A stretch of 51,115 nt of DNA from Spirochaetota bacterium (GCA_013151965.1 JAADHF010000051.1:1-51115); one strand, 5' to 3'; shown: positions 7,469 to 17,440, counted from the stretch's first letter. The notes: a model not told the origin generated them from the letters alone. Program-made: numbers and translations.

Positions 7469-9460
7469 ATGATGTCTATTCGCAGGTATCAAATCCCTGA
7501 AAGTCGATTACCCTTTGTAAACACCGAAATCGCCGAATTGAATGTCCGCGGCAATGTCCGGTTGGTCTCCAGTATCTGGGGCGCAAACAATGGCGGGCGG
7601 CTTTACGTGATTAACCCGCAGACGGGCGAATCCTTCTGGCGCAGGCTTCCGGAGGGAATACCCGGTGCCTATATGCTCCGAACTGCCGGGGACGGACGGC
7701 TTTACCTGGGGTGCGGGGAAGGTTCTCTGGCGGTGTACGATCCCCAGACCGACTCTTTCGACGTGCTCGTCACCGGCCAGTTGGACGGGATCACATGGGG
7801 TGGCTGCGTGACCGGTTCGTACGTGGTCTGGTCGGCTTCCCCGGGGCATGCGTGTGTGTATAACTGGCAGAAGAAACGGCTGCTTAAGACGTTCAGGCCC
7901 CTTGATTCGGAGCATCCTACCGCTTTGTACGCTCACGCTGCCGAGGCGTGTCCGGACGGCAAGGCCTTGCTGGGTGTAAACGTCCCCCAGGCGAGGCTTG
8001 TGCTGCTGGACCCGGCTATGCTGACAGCTCAGTCTTTCACACCGGAGGCACTAAGGGGACGCCTTTACATCCAGTGGATCAGTTTCCTGGACGATGGACG
8101 CGTCGCGATCATGTCGGAAGACGAGCTTCTCATAATGCACTATCCCTCGCTGGATTTAGAGCGACGCATAGATTCCCCTGGCTGCGTACGGGACAGCCGG
8201 CATCGTCACGGCAGGAATTGCTGTTTAATTGGCGAAACTATTTATGGCCTGTTTAAGCCAAACAATAGTCTTTGGCAGCTTGACCTCGACGTAGCAGATG
8301 CACACTGGCGGCCTGTGGTTAACGAACTGGCTGGCGACCTACCGGTTGCGGTTAATGCCGCGGAAAACCGGTATGTCTGTGTCATTGATGTTTCCGGCGA
8401 GTTCATTCGTTACGACACACAGACAGGCCGGCTTTTCCGTCGGAATCTCGACTCGACCGGTCCGGCTACGGGTACCAACGCACTGTGCATAGTTCCGGGA
8501 CTTCGTGTCGCCTTCGGGGCTCAGTTCATCAACCAGCGGTTCTGGAAGATCGACCTTGCCAGTGGATTGGGACGGGACATAGGACAGGCTGCACCAGGCA
8601 GCGGACAGATCAACGGCATGGTTTGGGACGAGGCGTCCCGAAGGCTCCTCATGGCCAGTTACACATCCGCCTGCATAACCGCTTTCGATCCTGACGCCCC
8701 ATCCAACTGGCCTAAAAACCCCCGCGTACTGGCGCGGGCCTGCCACGAACAGATGAGGCCAAGGGCACTTGTTCATGACGGGCAGTTCATCTGGATGGCT
8801 TCAAGTGCCGCGTACGGTCTGCTGGGAGGAGCCATCTCACGCCTGGATCCTGCAAGCGGCGAAATTAAGGTCTGGAGGAACATCGTGCCCAACCAGACCC
8901 CCAACAGCCTTGTTCTGGATTCCGCCAAGCGGCGACTGTATCTGTCTACCGAAATATATGCTGATGGCGACTCGGTTCCAGCGACCGACCGGACTGCCCG
9001 GTTGGTGGCGTTTAACATGGACACTCAGAGTGTCGATCGCCGGCAGGTAGTCAGCGAGGACGCAGGCGCGCTAAGGCTTCTGGCTATGCTTCCTTCGGGG
9101 GTGGTACTGGGCATCGAAGGAAAGGCAGGCTTCGCCTGGCAACTGACAAAGGGAACGTTGTTTGCCTGGGATCCGGCCGGCGGGACAATCATCCATGCCG
9201 GCGGGTTTAATGGGTCGCTGGGGCACGTAACGGTCGGACCGGACGGCAAGATATACGCAGCACTGGACAGGCAGATTGGAACACTTGAAGTTGAAGGAGG
9301 GCAAATCCGGTTTCATCCTTTCCTCGAAACTCCGTTGGAGCGGGCGGATTTCTTACAGGTCCACGGCGGCACGCTGTACGCCATCGTCAGAAAAGAAGTG
9401 TGGGCCATTCCGCTGGAAACCTTGAGCGGGAAAGACAATATTAATGGAAAAAAGAAATGA
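7469..9460 (+). CDS. Cytoplasmic beta-propeller protein (PQQ/SMP-30-like repeats), function unknown
   Basis: About 663 residues built of repeated blades, with recurring GRLYLG, LYVINPQTG, VYDPQT, RLDPASGE and DGKIYAALD strings that match quinoprotein, NHL or SMP-30-type propellers. There is no signal peptide and no transmembrane segment. A GTG at 7436 would extend the frame by 11 residues, but GGAAAG at 7459-7464 upstream of ATG 7469 supports the shorter start. The gene is more GC-rich than most of the window. Its stop overlaps the start of the UROD-family gene (ATGA), so they are coupled. No catalytic residues can be assigned; a sugar lactonase-like or ligand-binding role is possible. Confidence 0.75.
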   Translation: MMSIRRYQIPESRLPFVNTEIAELNVRGNVRLVSSIWGANNGGRLYVINPQTGESFWRRLPEGIPGAYMLRTAGDGRLYLGCGEGSLAVYDPQTDSFDVLVTGQLDGITWGGCVTGSYVVWSASPGHACVYNWQKKRLLKTFRPLDSEHPTALYAHAAEACPDGKALLGVNVPQARLVLLDPAMLTAQSFTPEALRGRLYIQWISFLDDGRVAIMSEDELLIMHYPSLDLERRIDSPGCVRDSRHRHGRNCCLIGETIYGLFKPNNSLWQLDLDVADAHWRPVVNELAGDLPVAVNAAENRYVCVIDVSGEFIRYDTQTGRLFRRNLDSTGPATGTNALCIVPGLRVAFGAQFINQRFWKIDLASGLGRDIGQAAPGSGQINGMVWDEASRRLLMASYTSACITAFDPDAPSNWPKNPRVLARACHEQMRPRALVHDGQFIWMASSAAYGLLGGAISRLDPASGEIKVWRNIVPNQTPNSLVLDSAKRRLYLSTEIYADGDSVPATDRTARLVAFNMDTQSVDRRQVVSEDAGALRLLAMLPSGVVLGIEGKAGFAWQLTKGTLFAWDPAGGTIIHAGGFNGSLGHVTVGPDGKIYAALDRQIGTLEVEGGQIRFHPFLETPLERADFLQVHGGTLYAIVRKEVWAIPLETLSGKDNINGKKK

Positions 9461-10554
9461 ATATGAAAGACTACCTTCATATTGACGATGCCGAACTGCA
9501 GCGATTCAAGGACATGTATGCCCGCTACAAACTGCTGTACGAGTCTCCTGACAATTGCAGCCCCATGTTTATAATCAACGTGCCGGTTCCCGGCCTGCCG
9601 TCATGGGAAGAACGTCTGGCTGATCCGATGGTTATGCTGAAAGCGGAACTGGATGTGCTTCGCCCGCACCTGGATATTGGGGATGATCGCGTGCCTACGG
9701 TGCGGATCCAATTCGGCACAGCACAAATAGCAGCAGCCTTTGGCTGCAGAATGTATATTCCGCCCAATAATCTGCCTGCTGCAGGTTCTCACGTACTTAC
9801 ACGTGCAGAGCGGGTCTATGAACTGGAAAAGCCGTCTCTCAACGCCGGATGGTACGGAAAGCTGGCCGAATGGACAGCAGTCTGGCTGGAAAATCTCCCT
9901 GCAGGAGTCCATATACAGCATCCCGACATCCAGAGTGCATTCAATTCCGCTCATTTGATCCGCGGAAATGATATCCTCATGGATTTTTATGATCATCCTG
10001 AAGAACTTGGATTTCTTCTCGATATTATTACTGATTTTATGATCGATATCACCAAACACACTAAGAATATGATCAGTAATAATCCCGGCTGGTTTTTCGA
10101 TTGGGGAGCACTCTGGAAAGGGTATGCACGAATCAGCAATTGTTCCATGCACATGATCAGCCCGCAGTTCTATCGTGATCACGTTCTGCCGCGGGACATT
10201 CGCTTCTTTGAAAGTATCGGCGGAGGCAGAATGCATTATTGCGGCACGGGAGGTGAAGTAATTGAGGAGTTCTTTAAAGTCTCTTTGATTACCGGGCTCG
10301 ATGTTGACTGCACCCGCCATGATTTCTTTGAACTCTGTGACCGCGCTCCGGGACATATCGTCTTAATCCCGTCCGAGGGATTTAGCATAGGCAGCAGGGA
10401 GATGAATCGCCTGCTTTCGGGCGATTGGCCGAAGAAGCGGAACCTCATCATTGCGGTGAATGCATCTTCGGCGGCAGAGGGGAGGTCGATTATTAAGGAG
10501 CTTCGGAAATCTGTACCGTATGATCCAAAGAGACCGGAAGGCTATCTGAATTAA
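9457..10554 (+). CDS. Uroporphyrinogen decarboxylase (UROD)/methyltransferase-fold protein
   Basis: A 365-residue member of the UROD superfamily, which includes heme-pathway HemE and many corrinoid-dependent methyltransferases. Supporting segments are the TIM-barrel strands LMDFYDHPEELGFLLDII, GWFFDWGALWKG, CSMHMISPQFYRDHVLPRD, and RMHYCGTGGEVIEEF (a His-x-Cys-like metal or substrate segment). It lacks the N-terminal arginine-rich porphyrinogen-binding motif of HemE, so heme synthesis is unlikely. Such proteins are common in sugar and one-carbon clusters of anaerobes with unknown substrates. It overlaps the propeller gene by 4 bp; ATG 9463 is an alternative start. Confidence 0.75.
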   Translation: MNMKDYLHIDDAELQRFKDMYARYKLLYESPDNCSPMFIINVPVPGLPSWEERLADPMVMLKAELDVLRPHLDIGDDRVPTVRIQFGTAQIAAAFGCRMYIPPNNLPAAGSHVLTRAERVYELEKPSLNAGWYGKLAEWTAVWLENLPAGVHIQHPDIQSAFNSAHLIRGNDILMDFYDHPEELGFLLDIITDFMIDITKHTKNMISNNPGWFFDWGALWKGYARISNCSMHMISPQFYRDHVLPRDIRFFESIGGGRMHYCGTGGEVIEEFFKVSLITGLDVDCTRHDFFELCDRAPGHIVLIPSEGFSIGSREMNRLLSGDWPKKRNLIIAVNASSAAEGRSIIKELRKSVPYDPKRPEGYLN

Positions 10555-10571
10555 TATAAGGGAGTAATAAT

Positions 10572-11666
10572 ATGAAAAAAATAAATATTGGTTTTATTGG
10601 AATCGGCAATAAAGGCAGGGGGTCGTTTAAGGTTATTAATTATCTGAATGAATACTATAATGTTATATGTATTTGCGATAAAGAAGATGCAAGTCTTAAA
10701 CAGTTTAAAAAGACATTTCCTGATATTAACAATATAACATATTACAGTGATTATAAAAAAATGATCAAGAATGAAGAACTTGATGCGGTTATAATATCAA
10801 CCCCAAATTATACACATTACGAAATTGCAGAATATGCTATTGAAAATAATAAAAATGTTTTTCTTGAAAAGCCTATGACAATTTCTATTGAACATGCAAA
10901 AAAACTTATTAAGTTAAATAAAAAGAAAAAAGTCGTTTTTCAAATTGGTATGGAGCTTCATTATCATAAATTGATTCGTAAAATGTATGAAGATGCTGCA
11001 GGTGAAAAACAAATAGGCAGAATAATAATGGCTGTATTCGAAGAATACAGAGGGCCTTTTCTGAAAAAAATAGATGACTGGATTATACAGCAGAGATATT
11101 CCGGAGGCACTCTTGTAGAAAAAACATGCCATCATTTTGACCTGTTTAATTGGTTTATAAATTCAATCCCTGTTACTGTATATGCATCAGGTTCTCACGA
11201 TGTGGTACATAAGAGCAAAATAAAAGCATGGAATAAATTAAAAAGCAGAAATACCAGGCAGGATGTTATTGATAATGCATTTGTTACCATAAACTATAAA
11301 AACGGGGCGCGTGCCAATCTTGTATTATCCATGTTTTCACCGGATAAAAATCACAAATTAACTTTAATAGGAGATAACGGATGGATGTGCGGAAATATAA
11401 ACAATTTTTCATATGATAAATATATTCTGCAAGAAGCTGTCAAAAAGACTATCAATTTACAAAAGGGTGAGATAGAAATGAATTTCGGACACGGCGGTGC
11501 GGAATACGGTCAATGGGGAAGTTTTTATAATTCAATTGTTAACAATGGAGATATCGAAGTTAATGCTAAAGCCGGTTTATATTCAATTGCCATTGGAATT
11601 GCAGCTGAAAAAAGTCTAAGAGAAAATAAAGTTATAACAATATCTGAAATTCTCAAAAAACAATGA
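10572..11666 (+). CDS. Gfo/Idh/MocA family oxidoreductase (AT-rich)
   Basis: NAD(P)-dependent sugar or cyclitol dehydrogenase of 364 residues. The Rossmann motif is at the N-terminus (NIGFIGIGNKGRG), the catalytic EKP triad is at residues 99-101 (FLEKPMT), and the substrate domain includes GGTLVEKTCHHFDLFNW. It is a full-length family member. Its base composition is conspicuously AT-rich, with heavy use of AAA, AAT, ATA and TTA, unlike the GC-richer genes on both sides. This suggests recent arrival from a different genome. It follows the UROD gene by 17 bp with a GGGAG ribosome binding site. The substrate is not evident. Confidence 0.88.
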   Translation: MKKINIGFIGIGNKGRGSFKVINYLNEYYNVICICDKEDASLKQFKKTFPDINNITYYSDYKKMIKNEELDAVIISTPNYTHYEIAEYAIENNKNVFLEKPMTISIEHAKKLIKLNKKKKVVFQIGMELHYHKLIRKMYEDAAGEKQIGRIIMAVFEEYRGPFLKKIDDWIIQQRYSGGTLVEKTCHHFDLFNWFINSIPVTVYASGSHDVVHKSKIKAWNKLKSRNTRQDVIDNAFVTINYKNGARANLVLSMFSPDKNHKLTLIGDNGWMCGNINNFSYDKYILQEAVKKTINLQKGEIEMNFGHGGAEYGQWGSFYNSIVNNGDIEVNAKAGLYSIAIGIAAEKSLRENKVITISEILKKQ

Positions 11667-11747
11667 AAGTGTCTTCTTAAATAATATACACGGCTGAAAA
11701 AGAGATAGAGTTTTTTAAAATAAATTTATAGAAAGGATTAAGAGAGA

Positions 11748-14000
11748 ATGGTAGAGAATATAACAGGTAAAATATCACCCGAAGATTATTTACACTGTCT
11801 TGAACCCTGGGCAAAGGCTTCTGAGAAATACTGTTACACCTGTCAGGACCGGCCTGATTTGGAATGTTACGGCCCGGGCTATGGCGGCTGGGGAGTGCAG
11901 ACTAACCAGAAGGCTTTTGCAGCTTATGCTGTACTTGCCGCCGACCCTTCTTTTGATGAATCCGCAGCCGGCATCCCTCGTCAGGCAGTTCTTGAACGTG
12001 CACTTAAGACCCTGCGGTTTTCGCTGCAGAGCCATATGGAAGGGACTTATCACTGTACGGACGGCACTTCCTGGGGACATACCTGGATAAGCGCCCTGGG
12101 TATAGAACGAATGATGCATGGTATTGAGGCTGTTCGGGAACATCTTACGGATGCCGACTATGAGCTTTTACAGAGGGTCCTCATATCAGAAAGCAATTGG
12201 CTTATGGATAACTATGACATAGTTGCCGGGACCGTGGAAAATAACAGACCGGAAAGTAATCTCTGGAATGGGGCTATACTGCATCGAACGGCGTTTATGT
12301 ATCCCGGCTCGCCAAGAGCTGATGAGTATAGAGAAAAGGGAACCCGTTTTCTGCTCAATTCCATTTCTGTGGCTTCGGATGCTCTCTCTAACGTTATGGT
12401 AGAAGGCAAGCCATTGTCGGAGTGGTACATCGGTGATAATTTCTTTGCGTCCTATGCCTGTAACCACCACGGCTATTTGAATGTAGGCTATATGGTGATC
12501 TGTCTGTCGAATGCGGCTATGCTTCATTTCATGTATCGAAAAAAAAACCTGAAAGCGCCGGAGCCGCTTTACCACCATATTACCGAACTCTGGCAGCTTA
12601 TTAAACGCTGTACTTTCAGTGACGGCCGCCTTCTCCGTATCGGCGGCGACACCCGGGTACGCTACTGTTATTGTCAGGATTATGTTATTCCTATGTGGAT
12701 TATGATGGCGGAACATTTCGGAGATACCGATTGTCCGGCATTTGAATCCGGTTGGCTGACCCAGGTAAAACGCGAAATTACCGTTAATGGCGACGGCAGC
12801 TTTCTTTCGCAGCGCTGCCGCGAGCTGGCATCGGCATCGCCGTTGTACTATACACGGCTGGAGGCAGACCGGGCGGTAACTTTGTCCATGGGTGCTTACT
12901 GGCGCCGGATATTCGATATTCCATCGATTGCCGGAGATAAGGAAACAATTAAAACTTGTCTTCCCGGTTCGTGGTCCGATGATTATCATGGAGCCTGCCT
13001 GCATAGAAGCAATAAACGTATTACCTCCTGGGTGTGGATTGCTGCTGAGGGGCCTCAAGGACTATGTTTACCCCCGGACGGCAGTGACCTCGCGGAATGG
13101 CGGCAGAACCTCGCCGGCCAGGTCAGAGGCGAGGGGAAAATAAATTTTCAGGATGTCCGTTCTCATTACGAAATACAATTTAAAGGCGGATTTTTAACCT
13201 CAGGAAGTATGTTTATCCGTTCGGAAAAGATGATTGCCGAGGGACAGGACAATGAGATAATTGCATTGCAGAAAGTTGTCTTTGCCGCCCTGCCGGACGA
13301 GACCACTGTTATGGTTATGCAGCAAGCAGTCAGCACTGACCGCCGTGTTTATCTGACCTCCGTAAAAGGCCTGCTCTTTCAGGTTCCTAACGACCTGTTT
13401 AACGGCAACAACCGGGTTTACTATTCTGCCGGAGGCTCGAGGCAGCTTCAGGGTTTCGGCAGTCATGAGGAATTATGGAATCCGGATTCATCATGGATCA
13501 ACGTAGAAGACCGTCTGGGCATTATCGGGGTTTACGGAGAGAAATCGCTGTCTCTTTTTCGTCCCGGCAGACGTCAAATTGGTCTGAAAGATGACAAAAA
13601 AGAGGCCGGCGGTATGCTGTATGCAGATGAAATCTGTTACCCTTTCCGCAGGACTCTTCATTCTGTCGATGCGAATACGGTTCTTTTTGATATCGGCTTT
13701 ATTATCCGGACAGAGCGAACTCATAAAGAAACGGCGGATTATGTAAGCGCTGAGAAGTGCATACAGCTTAACACCTCTTCGTGTCCTGATGTCCGGGCTA
13801 TGCTGGCGGCGGGTGCTGACGGCAGAAGTTATCTGCTCATGGCCAACTTAGGACATGTCCCTGTAACGGCCGGAGTCAGACTCCCCGGAGTGAAGAAAAT
13901 CTACAATCTTGCGGCCAAATTAACGTTTTCTGTTGATGCGGATGGTATTGTTTCGCAGAAGCTTGGCAGCGGGAAAGCAGAGTTGTTCAGGGTCGAATAG
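11748..14000 (+). CDS. Heparinase/polysaccharide-lyase-like (alpha/alpha) barrel protein
   Basis: A 750-residue protein with no signal peptide. The N-terminal 400 residues are helix-rich with Trp/Tyr/His-rich segments (GPGYGGWGVQTNQKAF, NLWNGAILHRTAFMYP, YACNHHGYLNVGYMV, RIGGDTRVRYCYCQDY), as in (alpha/alpha) toroid polysaccharide lyases and heparinase II/III proteins. The C-terminal 300 residues look beta-rich. His and Tyr in CNHHGYLNVGY are candidate catalytic residues by analogy only. The absence of an export signal suggests action on imported oligosaccharides. The family call rests on overall pattern rather than a diagnostic motif. The ribosome binding site GAAAGGA lies upstream at 11732-11738. 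Confidence 0.55.
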   Translation: MVENITGKISPEDYLHCLEPWAKASEKYCYTCQDRPDLECYGPGYGGWGVQTNQKAFAAYAVLAADPSFDESAAGIPRQAVLERALKTLRFSLQSHMEGTYHCTDGTSWGHTWISALGIERMMHGIEAVREHLTDADYELLQRVLISESNWLMDNYDIVAGTVENNRPESNLWNGAILHRTAFMYPGSPRADEYREKGTRFLLNSISVASDALSNVMVEGKPLSEWYIGDNFFASYACNHHGYLNVGYMVICLSNAAMLHFMYRKKNLKAPEPLYHHITELWQLIKRCTFSDGRLLRIGGDTRVRYCYCQDYVIPMWIMMAEHFGDTDCPAFESGWLTQVKREITVNGDGSFLSQRCRELASASPLYYTRLEADRAVTLSMGAYWRRIFDIPSIAGDKETIKTCLPGSWSDDYHGACLHRSNKRITSWVWIAAEGPQGLCLPPDGSDLAEWRQNLAGQVRGEGKINFQDVRSHYEIQFKGGFLTSGSMFIRSEKMIAEGQDNEIIALQKVVFAALPDETTVMVMQQAVSTDRRVYLTSVKGLLFQVPNDLFNGNNRVYYSAGGSRQLQGFGSHEELWNPDSSWINVEDRLGIIGVYGEKSLSLFRPGRRQIGLKDDKKEAGGMLYADEICYPFRRTLHSVDANTVLFDIGFIIRTERTHKETADYVSAEKCIQLNTSSCPDVRAMLAAGADGRSYLLMANLGHVPVTAGVRLPGVKKIYNLAAKLTFSVDADGIVSQKLGSGKAELFRVE

Positions 14001-14091
14001 GTATGATGCTCTGATAAATTACGAATCAGGCTGCTGATCTACTGCGGTTAAAAAATGGCTGTTCCTATCGCTCTGCAATATTATTTTGCCT

Positions 14092-15324
14092 TTATTTTAT
14101 TTCGCTGATATTTTCCTTAACCTTGGAGATTGCATCGATCACATCGTCGATATCGGAAGTAGGCCCAAGCAGGAAATTGTAGAGATCCATATCGAACGCA
14201 CTTTCATCAGCCATATGCTCTGCCACAGGGCAGTGCACCTTAGTATAATCAATTCGATCATACCATGGCTGACCTGCGGAGCAATTCTTAGACATGAATG
14301 TTTTATTCTGAAAAAGAGGGTTCCTGTAAAGAGGTGTATATCCGTCGCTTATTATTTCGATCCCCTCTGCTTTGACAGCCTCTACAAAACGCTGTTTGGA
14401 AACTCCTTCGAATGCATCACGATTGTACCTGGCAAAAAGGACATATACCGACCAGCGTGTAACCCTTTCATCCATGGCGGGTATGTTTATACCATCGATC
14501 TCATCGAGTCTTTTCGACAGATACTGATAATTTTTCCATCTCCTGTCTATCTGGGAGTCGAGCCTTTTAAATTGAACTCTTAAAACAGCTGCCTGAAACT
14601 CTGATATCCGGTAATTGCAGGCAAGAATAGGCTCCGGATACCCGTAGCCGAAAGAACTTATGCCTTTTGCCAGTTTATAGAGCTTCTCATTATTGGTAAG
14701 AAGAATTCCTCCGTCCCCTGATGTCATGACCTTGCCCGATTGAAAACTGAACGAACCCATGTCACCTATCGCTCCGACCCGTTTCCCCCTCCATTCCGAG
14801 CCGTGAGCATGTGCAGCATCCTCCAGAACATGGAGCTTATTCTTTCGGGCAATCGCTAAAACTGCGTCCATATCAGCCGGAATTCCATAATTGTGTACAA
14901 CAATTACCGCCTTAGTTCTGGGGGTGATAGCATCTTCCAGTTTTGCAGGATCGATATTGCCATGTCCGGGTTCTATATCTATGAATACAGGTACGGCATT
15001 CAGCTGCAGCACTGCAAGGGGAACAGCTATAAATGTGGAAACCGGCATCAGTACTTCATCCCCGGGACCGATTCCGAAGCACTGAAGCGCAATCATCATT
15101 GTCACTGTTCCGTTATTTACACAGACTCCGTACTCTGCCTGCTGGTACCGGGCGAAGGCTCTTTCGAATTCCGTCACATCGTCTGCGCCGTGCCACCTTG
15201 ACTGCCATTTACCGCTTTTTGCAACCCGTACGACAGCATTCACCTCTTCCTGTGAATGATAAGGCCATGGGAAAAACGGCTTTTTTCTTACAGGTTTTCC
15301 GCCATTAATAGCAAGTTTACTCAT
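14092..15324 (-). CDS. DegT/DnrJ/EryC1/StrS family aminotransferase
   Basis: PLP-dependent sugar aminotransferase, 410 residues. The internal aldimine lysine is K198 in SFSFQSGKVMTSGDGG. The cofactor aspartate D169 lies in VLEDAAHAHGS, and N-terminal KWQSRWHGADDVTEFERAFA is typical of the family. These enzymes interconvert a keto-sugar and an amino-sugar using glutamate or glutamine. In this catabolic operon it may run in the deaminating direction, which is my inference. It is the last gene of the minus-strand operon that starts at 18751, beginning 13 bp after the flavodoxin-like gene, with AGGAGG upstream. Confidence 0.9.
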   Translation of the reverse strand: MSKLAINGGKPVRKKPFFPWPYHSQEEVNAVVRVAKSGKWQSRWHGADDVTEFERAFARYQQAEYGVCVNNGTVTMMIALQCFGIGPGDEVLMPVSTFIAVPLAVLQLNAVPVFIDIEPGHGNIDPAKLEDAITPRTKAVIVVHNYGIPADMDAVLAIARKNKLHVLEDAAHAHGSEWRGKRVGAIGDMGSFSFQSGKVMTSGDGGILLTNNEKLYKLAKGISSFGYGYPEPILACNYRISEFQAAVLRVQFKRLDSQIDRRWKNYQYLSKRLDEIDGINIPAMDERVTRWSVYVLFARYNRDAFEGVSKQRFVEAVKAEGIEIISDGYTPLYRNPLFQNKTFMSKNCSAGQPWYDRIDYTKVHCPVAEHMADESAFDMDLYNFLLGPTSDIDDVIDAISKVKENISEIK

Positions 15325-15337
15325 TTAATTCCTCCTT

Positions 15338-15832
15338 TTACCGGGATCCGAATAATTCCAGGGCCTTTTTTGCGATATTCTCACCGAGTTTAAAACACCT
15401 GTTCCTGTACAGGTTCCCTTCAGGAGCCCTGGCTGATACTGCTCCGAAGTGCAGGTAAGGCGAACCCGCAGTAATTCCTCCTGAATATACCAACATGCCG
15501 AGAACAAGCATCGAAGCGATCATAGTCATTTCAGCGAAGCTTGCTCCTCCGCCCCCGGGCCAGTTTTGAGAAACGAAAACGCCTCCGAGCTTGCCTGCGA
15601 GACCCTTAGGCCCGGAATCGAAGTATCTCTTTATTTGCCAGCTGCAAGAGCCTTCATATGTCGGTGCGCCGAAAATAATTGCCTTTGATTCGGACACGTA
15701 ATTTTCATCCAGACTGTCGATTGACATGCATCCCGCTTCGACATCAGGAATACCGGTACATCCCTCCCGTACAAGTTTTGCCATCTTTTCTGTGTTGCCC
15801 GATTCGGAATGATAAATAATCGATATTTTCAT
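15338..15832 (-). CDS. Flavodoxin-like/NADPH-dependent FMN reductase family protein
   Basis: A 164-residue flavodoxin-fold protein. The FMN phosphate loop is at the N-terminus (IIYHSESGNTEKMAKL), followed by IFGAPTYEGSCSWQIKRYFD for the isoalloxazine region and FVSQNWPGGGGASFAEM. A WrbA- or FldA-like redox role is likely. It overlaps the stop of the tandem amidohydrolase by 4 bp (ATGA), so it is translationally coupled within operon A. Why a flavoprotein belongs with a hydrolase and an aminotransferase is unclear; a redox step on a sugar or amine is possible. Confidence 0.85.
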   Translation of the reverse strand: MKISIIYHSESGNTEKMAKLVREGCTGIPDVEAGCMSIDSLDENYVSESKAIIFGAPTYEGSCSWQIKRYFDSGPKGLAGKLGGVFVSQNWPGGGGASFAEMTMIASMLVLGMLVYSGGITAGSPYLHFGAVSARAPEGNLYRNRCFKLGENIAKKALELFGSR

Positions 15833-17409
15833 TTATCCCCCGGTATCCTGTAGTGTAGAATCCGGGCCATATTGCCTCCGAGTATTCTTTTCTTATCCTC
15901 GATAGGTATGCGGGCATATCCTGCCCAGCCCAATTGAGAGCGGGGATCTCTGAACGCCCAGTCCGAACCATATAGTACTCTTTCTGCTCCGATCATCTCC
16001 GCCAGGTATTCGATCATACCATAGGGCCTGGGCGTATATGTTATCTCCAGGTATACATTCTTATGTTTTTTTGCCAATTCCAGGGATTTATCCGCAAGCT
16101 TATAGCTTCCGCCGGAATGAGCCAGCATAATCTTGGCCATGGGATATTTTCGGCAGACATGATCCAGCTTCTCATATCCTCCTTCCGGAACGTCTATAAG
16201 TACAGGAACATCGAGTTTTTCAGCGTACTGCCACACAGGTTCGTATCCGGACTCATCGAGCGGATAGTTGCCGTGGTTGGTAGCATGGATTTTGATGCCT
16301 TTCATTCCTAACTTATTAAAACACCGCTCCAGCTCGGGTTCCACGTCATCAGGGTACCTGGGATTAACAACAGCAAAACCGAAAAACCTGTCAGGAAATT
16401 CTTTAACACCTTCCGCTATTTTATTGTTCCCGAACTTGTAATCAGGACCGATGCTGGCCATATGGCTGACACAAAGAATATCGATACCGAGCTTATCTGC
16501 GAGGCTCAGCATCTCCTTCGGACTATGGGAAGAAATGTAAAACCTGCTTCCCTGTCCCATGTGGCAGTGGGAGTCTATAACAAGCGGCCTGGCAATGGGG
16601 TCTGCTTTACGCAGGGTTTCCATAATTTCATCACATGGTTTGCCTCTGCGTATCACAGGTGCGGATTCCAGACCAAGGAGCCGGTGCAGATTGCCCCCGG
16701 CTATCATCTCCTTATGCTTTTCATCTATATCTGCATGTGTAACCATGGTAATAGCTGCCCCCGGAGACGCATACGGCAGATGAGTCCCGAAAATAAGCCG
16801 ATCCGGTCCGAACTTTTCACAAAACTCTTCTATCCCCTGATAAGCCTGAAACCGTCCGGTCTCTATATACAGGTTGGGAAAATCTCTTAATAAAGGATAT
16901 AGCATGCGGTTGAACCGCCAATCTGCTTCTGTAATTATAATAGGCAGACCGGGATGTTTTTCACAGATTTGTCCTAAATCAGTTATATCTATCTGATCCA
17001 GGTTCAGGAAAAGGGGGATTTTATCTTCTTCCAGTACATTTAGAGTAGAGCCGCAGGTACGCTCATCAAATAAAAAGCGATGTTCTTTGGGAAACATTGC
17101 AGCTGCCCGGACATCTTTTCGTTTCATTTCGCCGATTATTTCTTCAGGATCCGGCATCTCCGAATTTGTCTCGGGCAGAAGTACCCACATAGGATATAGA
17201 CCTTTATAAGGAGCGATTTCTTCCAGCAATATCCGGTTGCCTGCAACAGGATGATACTCCCTGGCTAAAGAGTGAAATACCAGTGCTTCACTGATCCCTG
17301 CAAATTCCATCTCGGATATAAGATGATCTGCTGTGTGGAAGGATCCCGGCTGCGGGCACGTGACCCTTCCGATCATACAATTACTGTCAAAGAAATTTAA
17401 AAACGGCAT
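15829..17409 (-). CDS. Tandem two-domain amidohydrolase (PF04909-like), N-terminal copy degenerate
   Basis: A 526-residue protein with two amidohydrolase-2 TIM barrels in one chain. Domain 2 (about residues 275-526) looks complete: H281 and H283 in VIDSHCHMG, IKIHATNHG, IMLAHSGGSYKL and YGSDWAFRDP with the catalytic aspartate. Domain 1 (1-270) has the same plan, ending in FGTHLPYASPG, but its HxH position reads FFDSNCMIG, so the metal pair is lost and it is probably structural or regulatory. Family members are normally single-domain proteins of 250-330 residues. The gene starts 31 bp after the PF04734 gene and is coupled to the flavodoxin-like gene. The substrate is unknown. Confidence 0.85.
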   Translation of the reverse strand: MPFLNFFDSNCMIGRVTCPQPGSFHTADHLISEMEFAGISEALVFHSLAREYHPVAGNRILLEEIAPYKGLYPMWVLLPETNSEMPDPEEIIGEMKRKDVRAAAMFPKEHRFLFDERTCGSTLNVLEEDKIPLFLNLDQIDITDLGQICEKHPGLPIIITEADWRFNRMLYPLLRDFPNLYIETGRFQAYQGIEEFCEKFGPDRLIFGTHLPYASPGAAITMVTHADIDEKHKEMIAGGNLHRLLGLESAPVIRRGKPCDEIMETLRKADPIARPLVIDSHCHMGQGSRFYISSHSPKEMLSLADKLGIDILCVSHMASIGPDYKFGNNKIAEGVKEFPDRFFGFAVVNPRYPDDVEPELERCFNKLGMKGIKIHATNHGNYPLDESGYEPVWQYAEKLDVPVLIDVPEGGYEKLDHVCRKYPMAKIMLAHSGGSYKLADKSLELAKKHKNVYLEITYTPRPYGMIEYLAEMIGAERVLYGSDWAFRDPRSQLGWAGYARIPIEDKKRILGGNMARILHYRIPGDK

Positions 17410-17440
17410 TTATCCTCCTTCATAAAAGTTCCTTTAAAAG

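Noticed and set aside
9601..10356. 251-residue open frame on the minus strand
   Set aside because: Lies wholly inside the UROD-family gene on the opposite strand, with low-quality composition and no ribosome binding site.
12186..13058. 290-residue open frame on the minus strand
   Set aside because: Antisense to the well-supported 11748-14000 gene; no motif or start signal.
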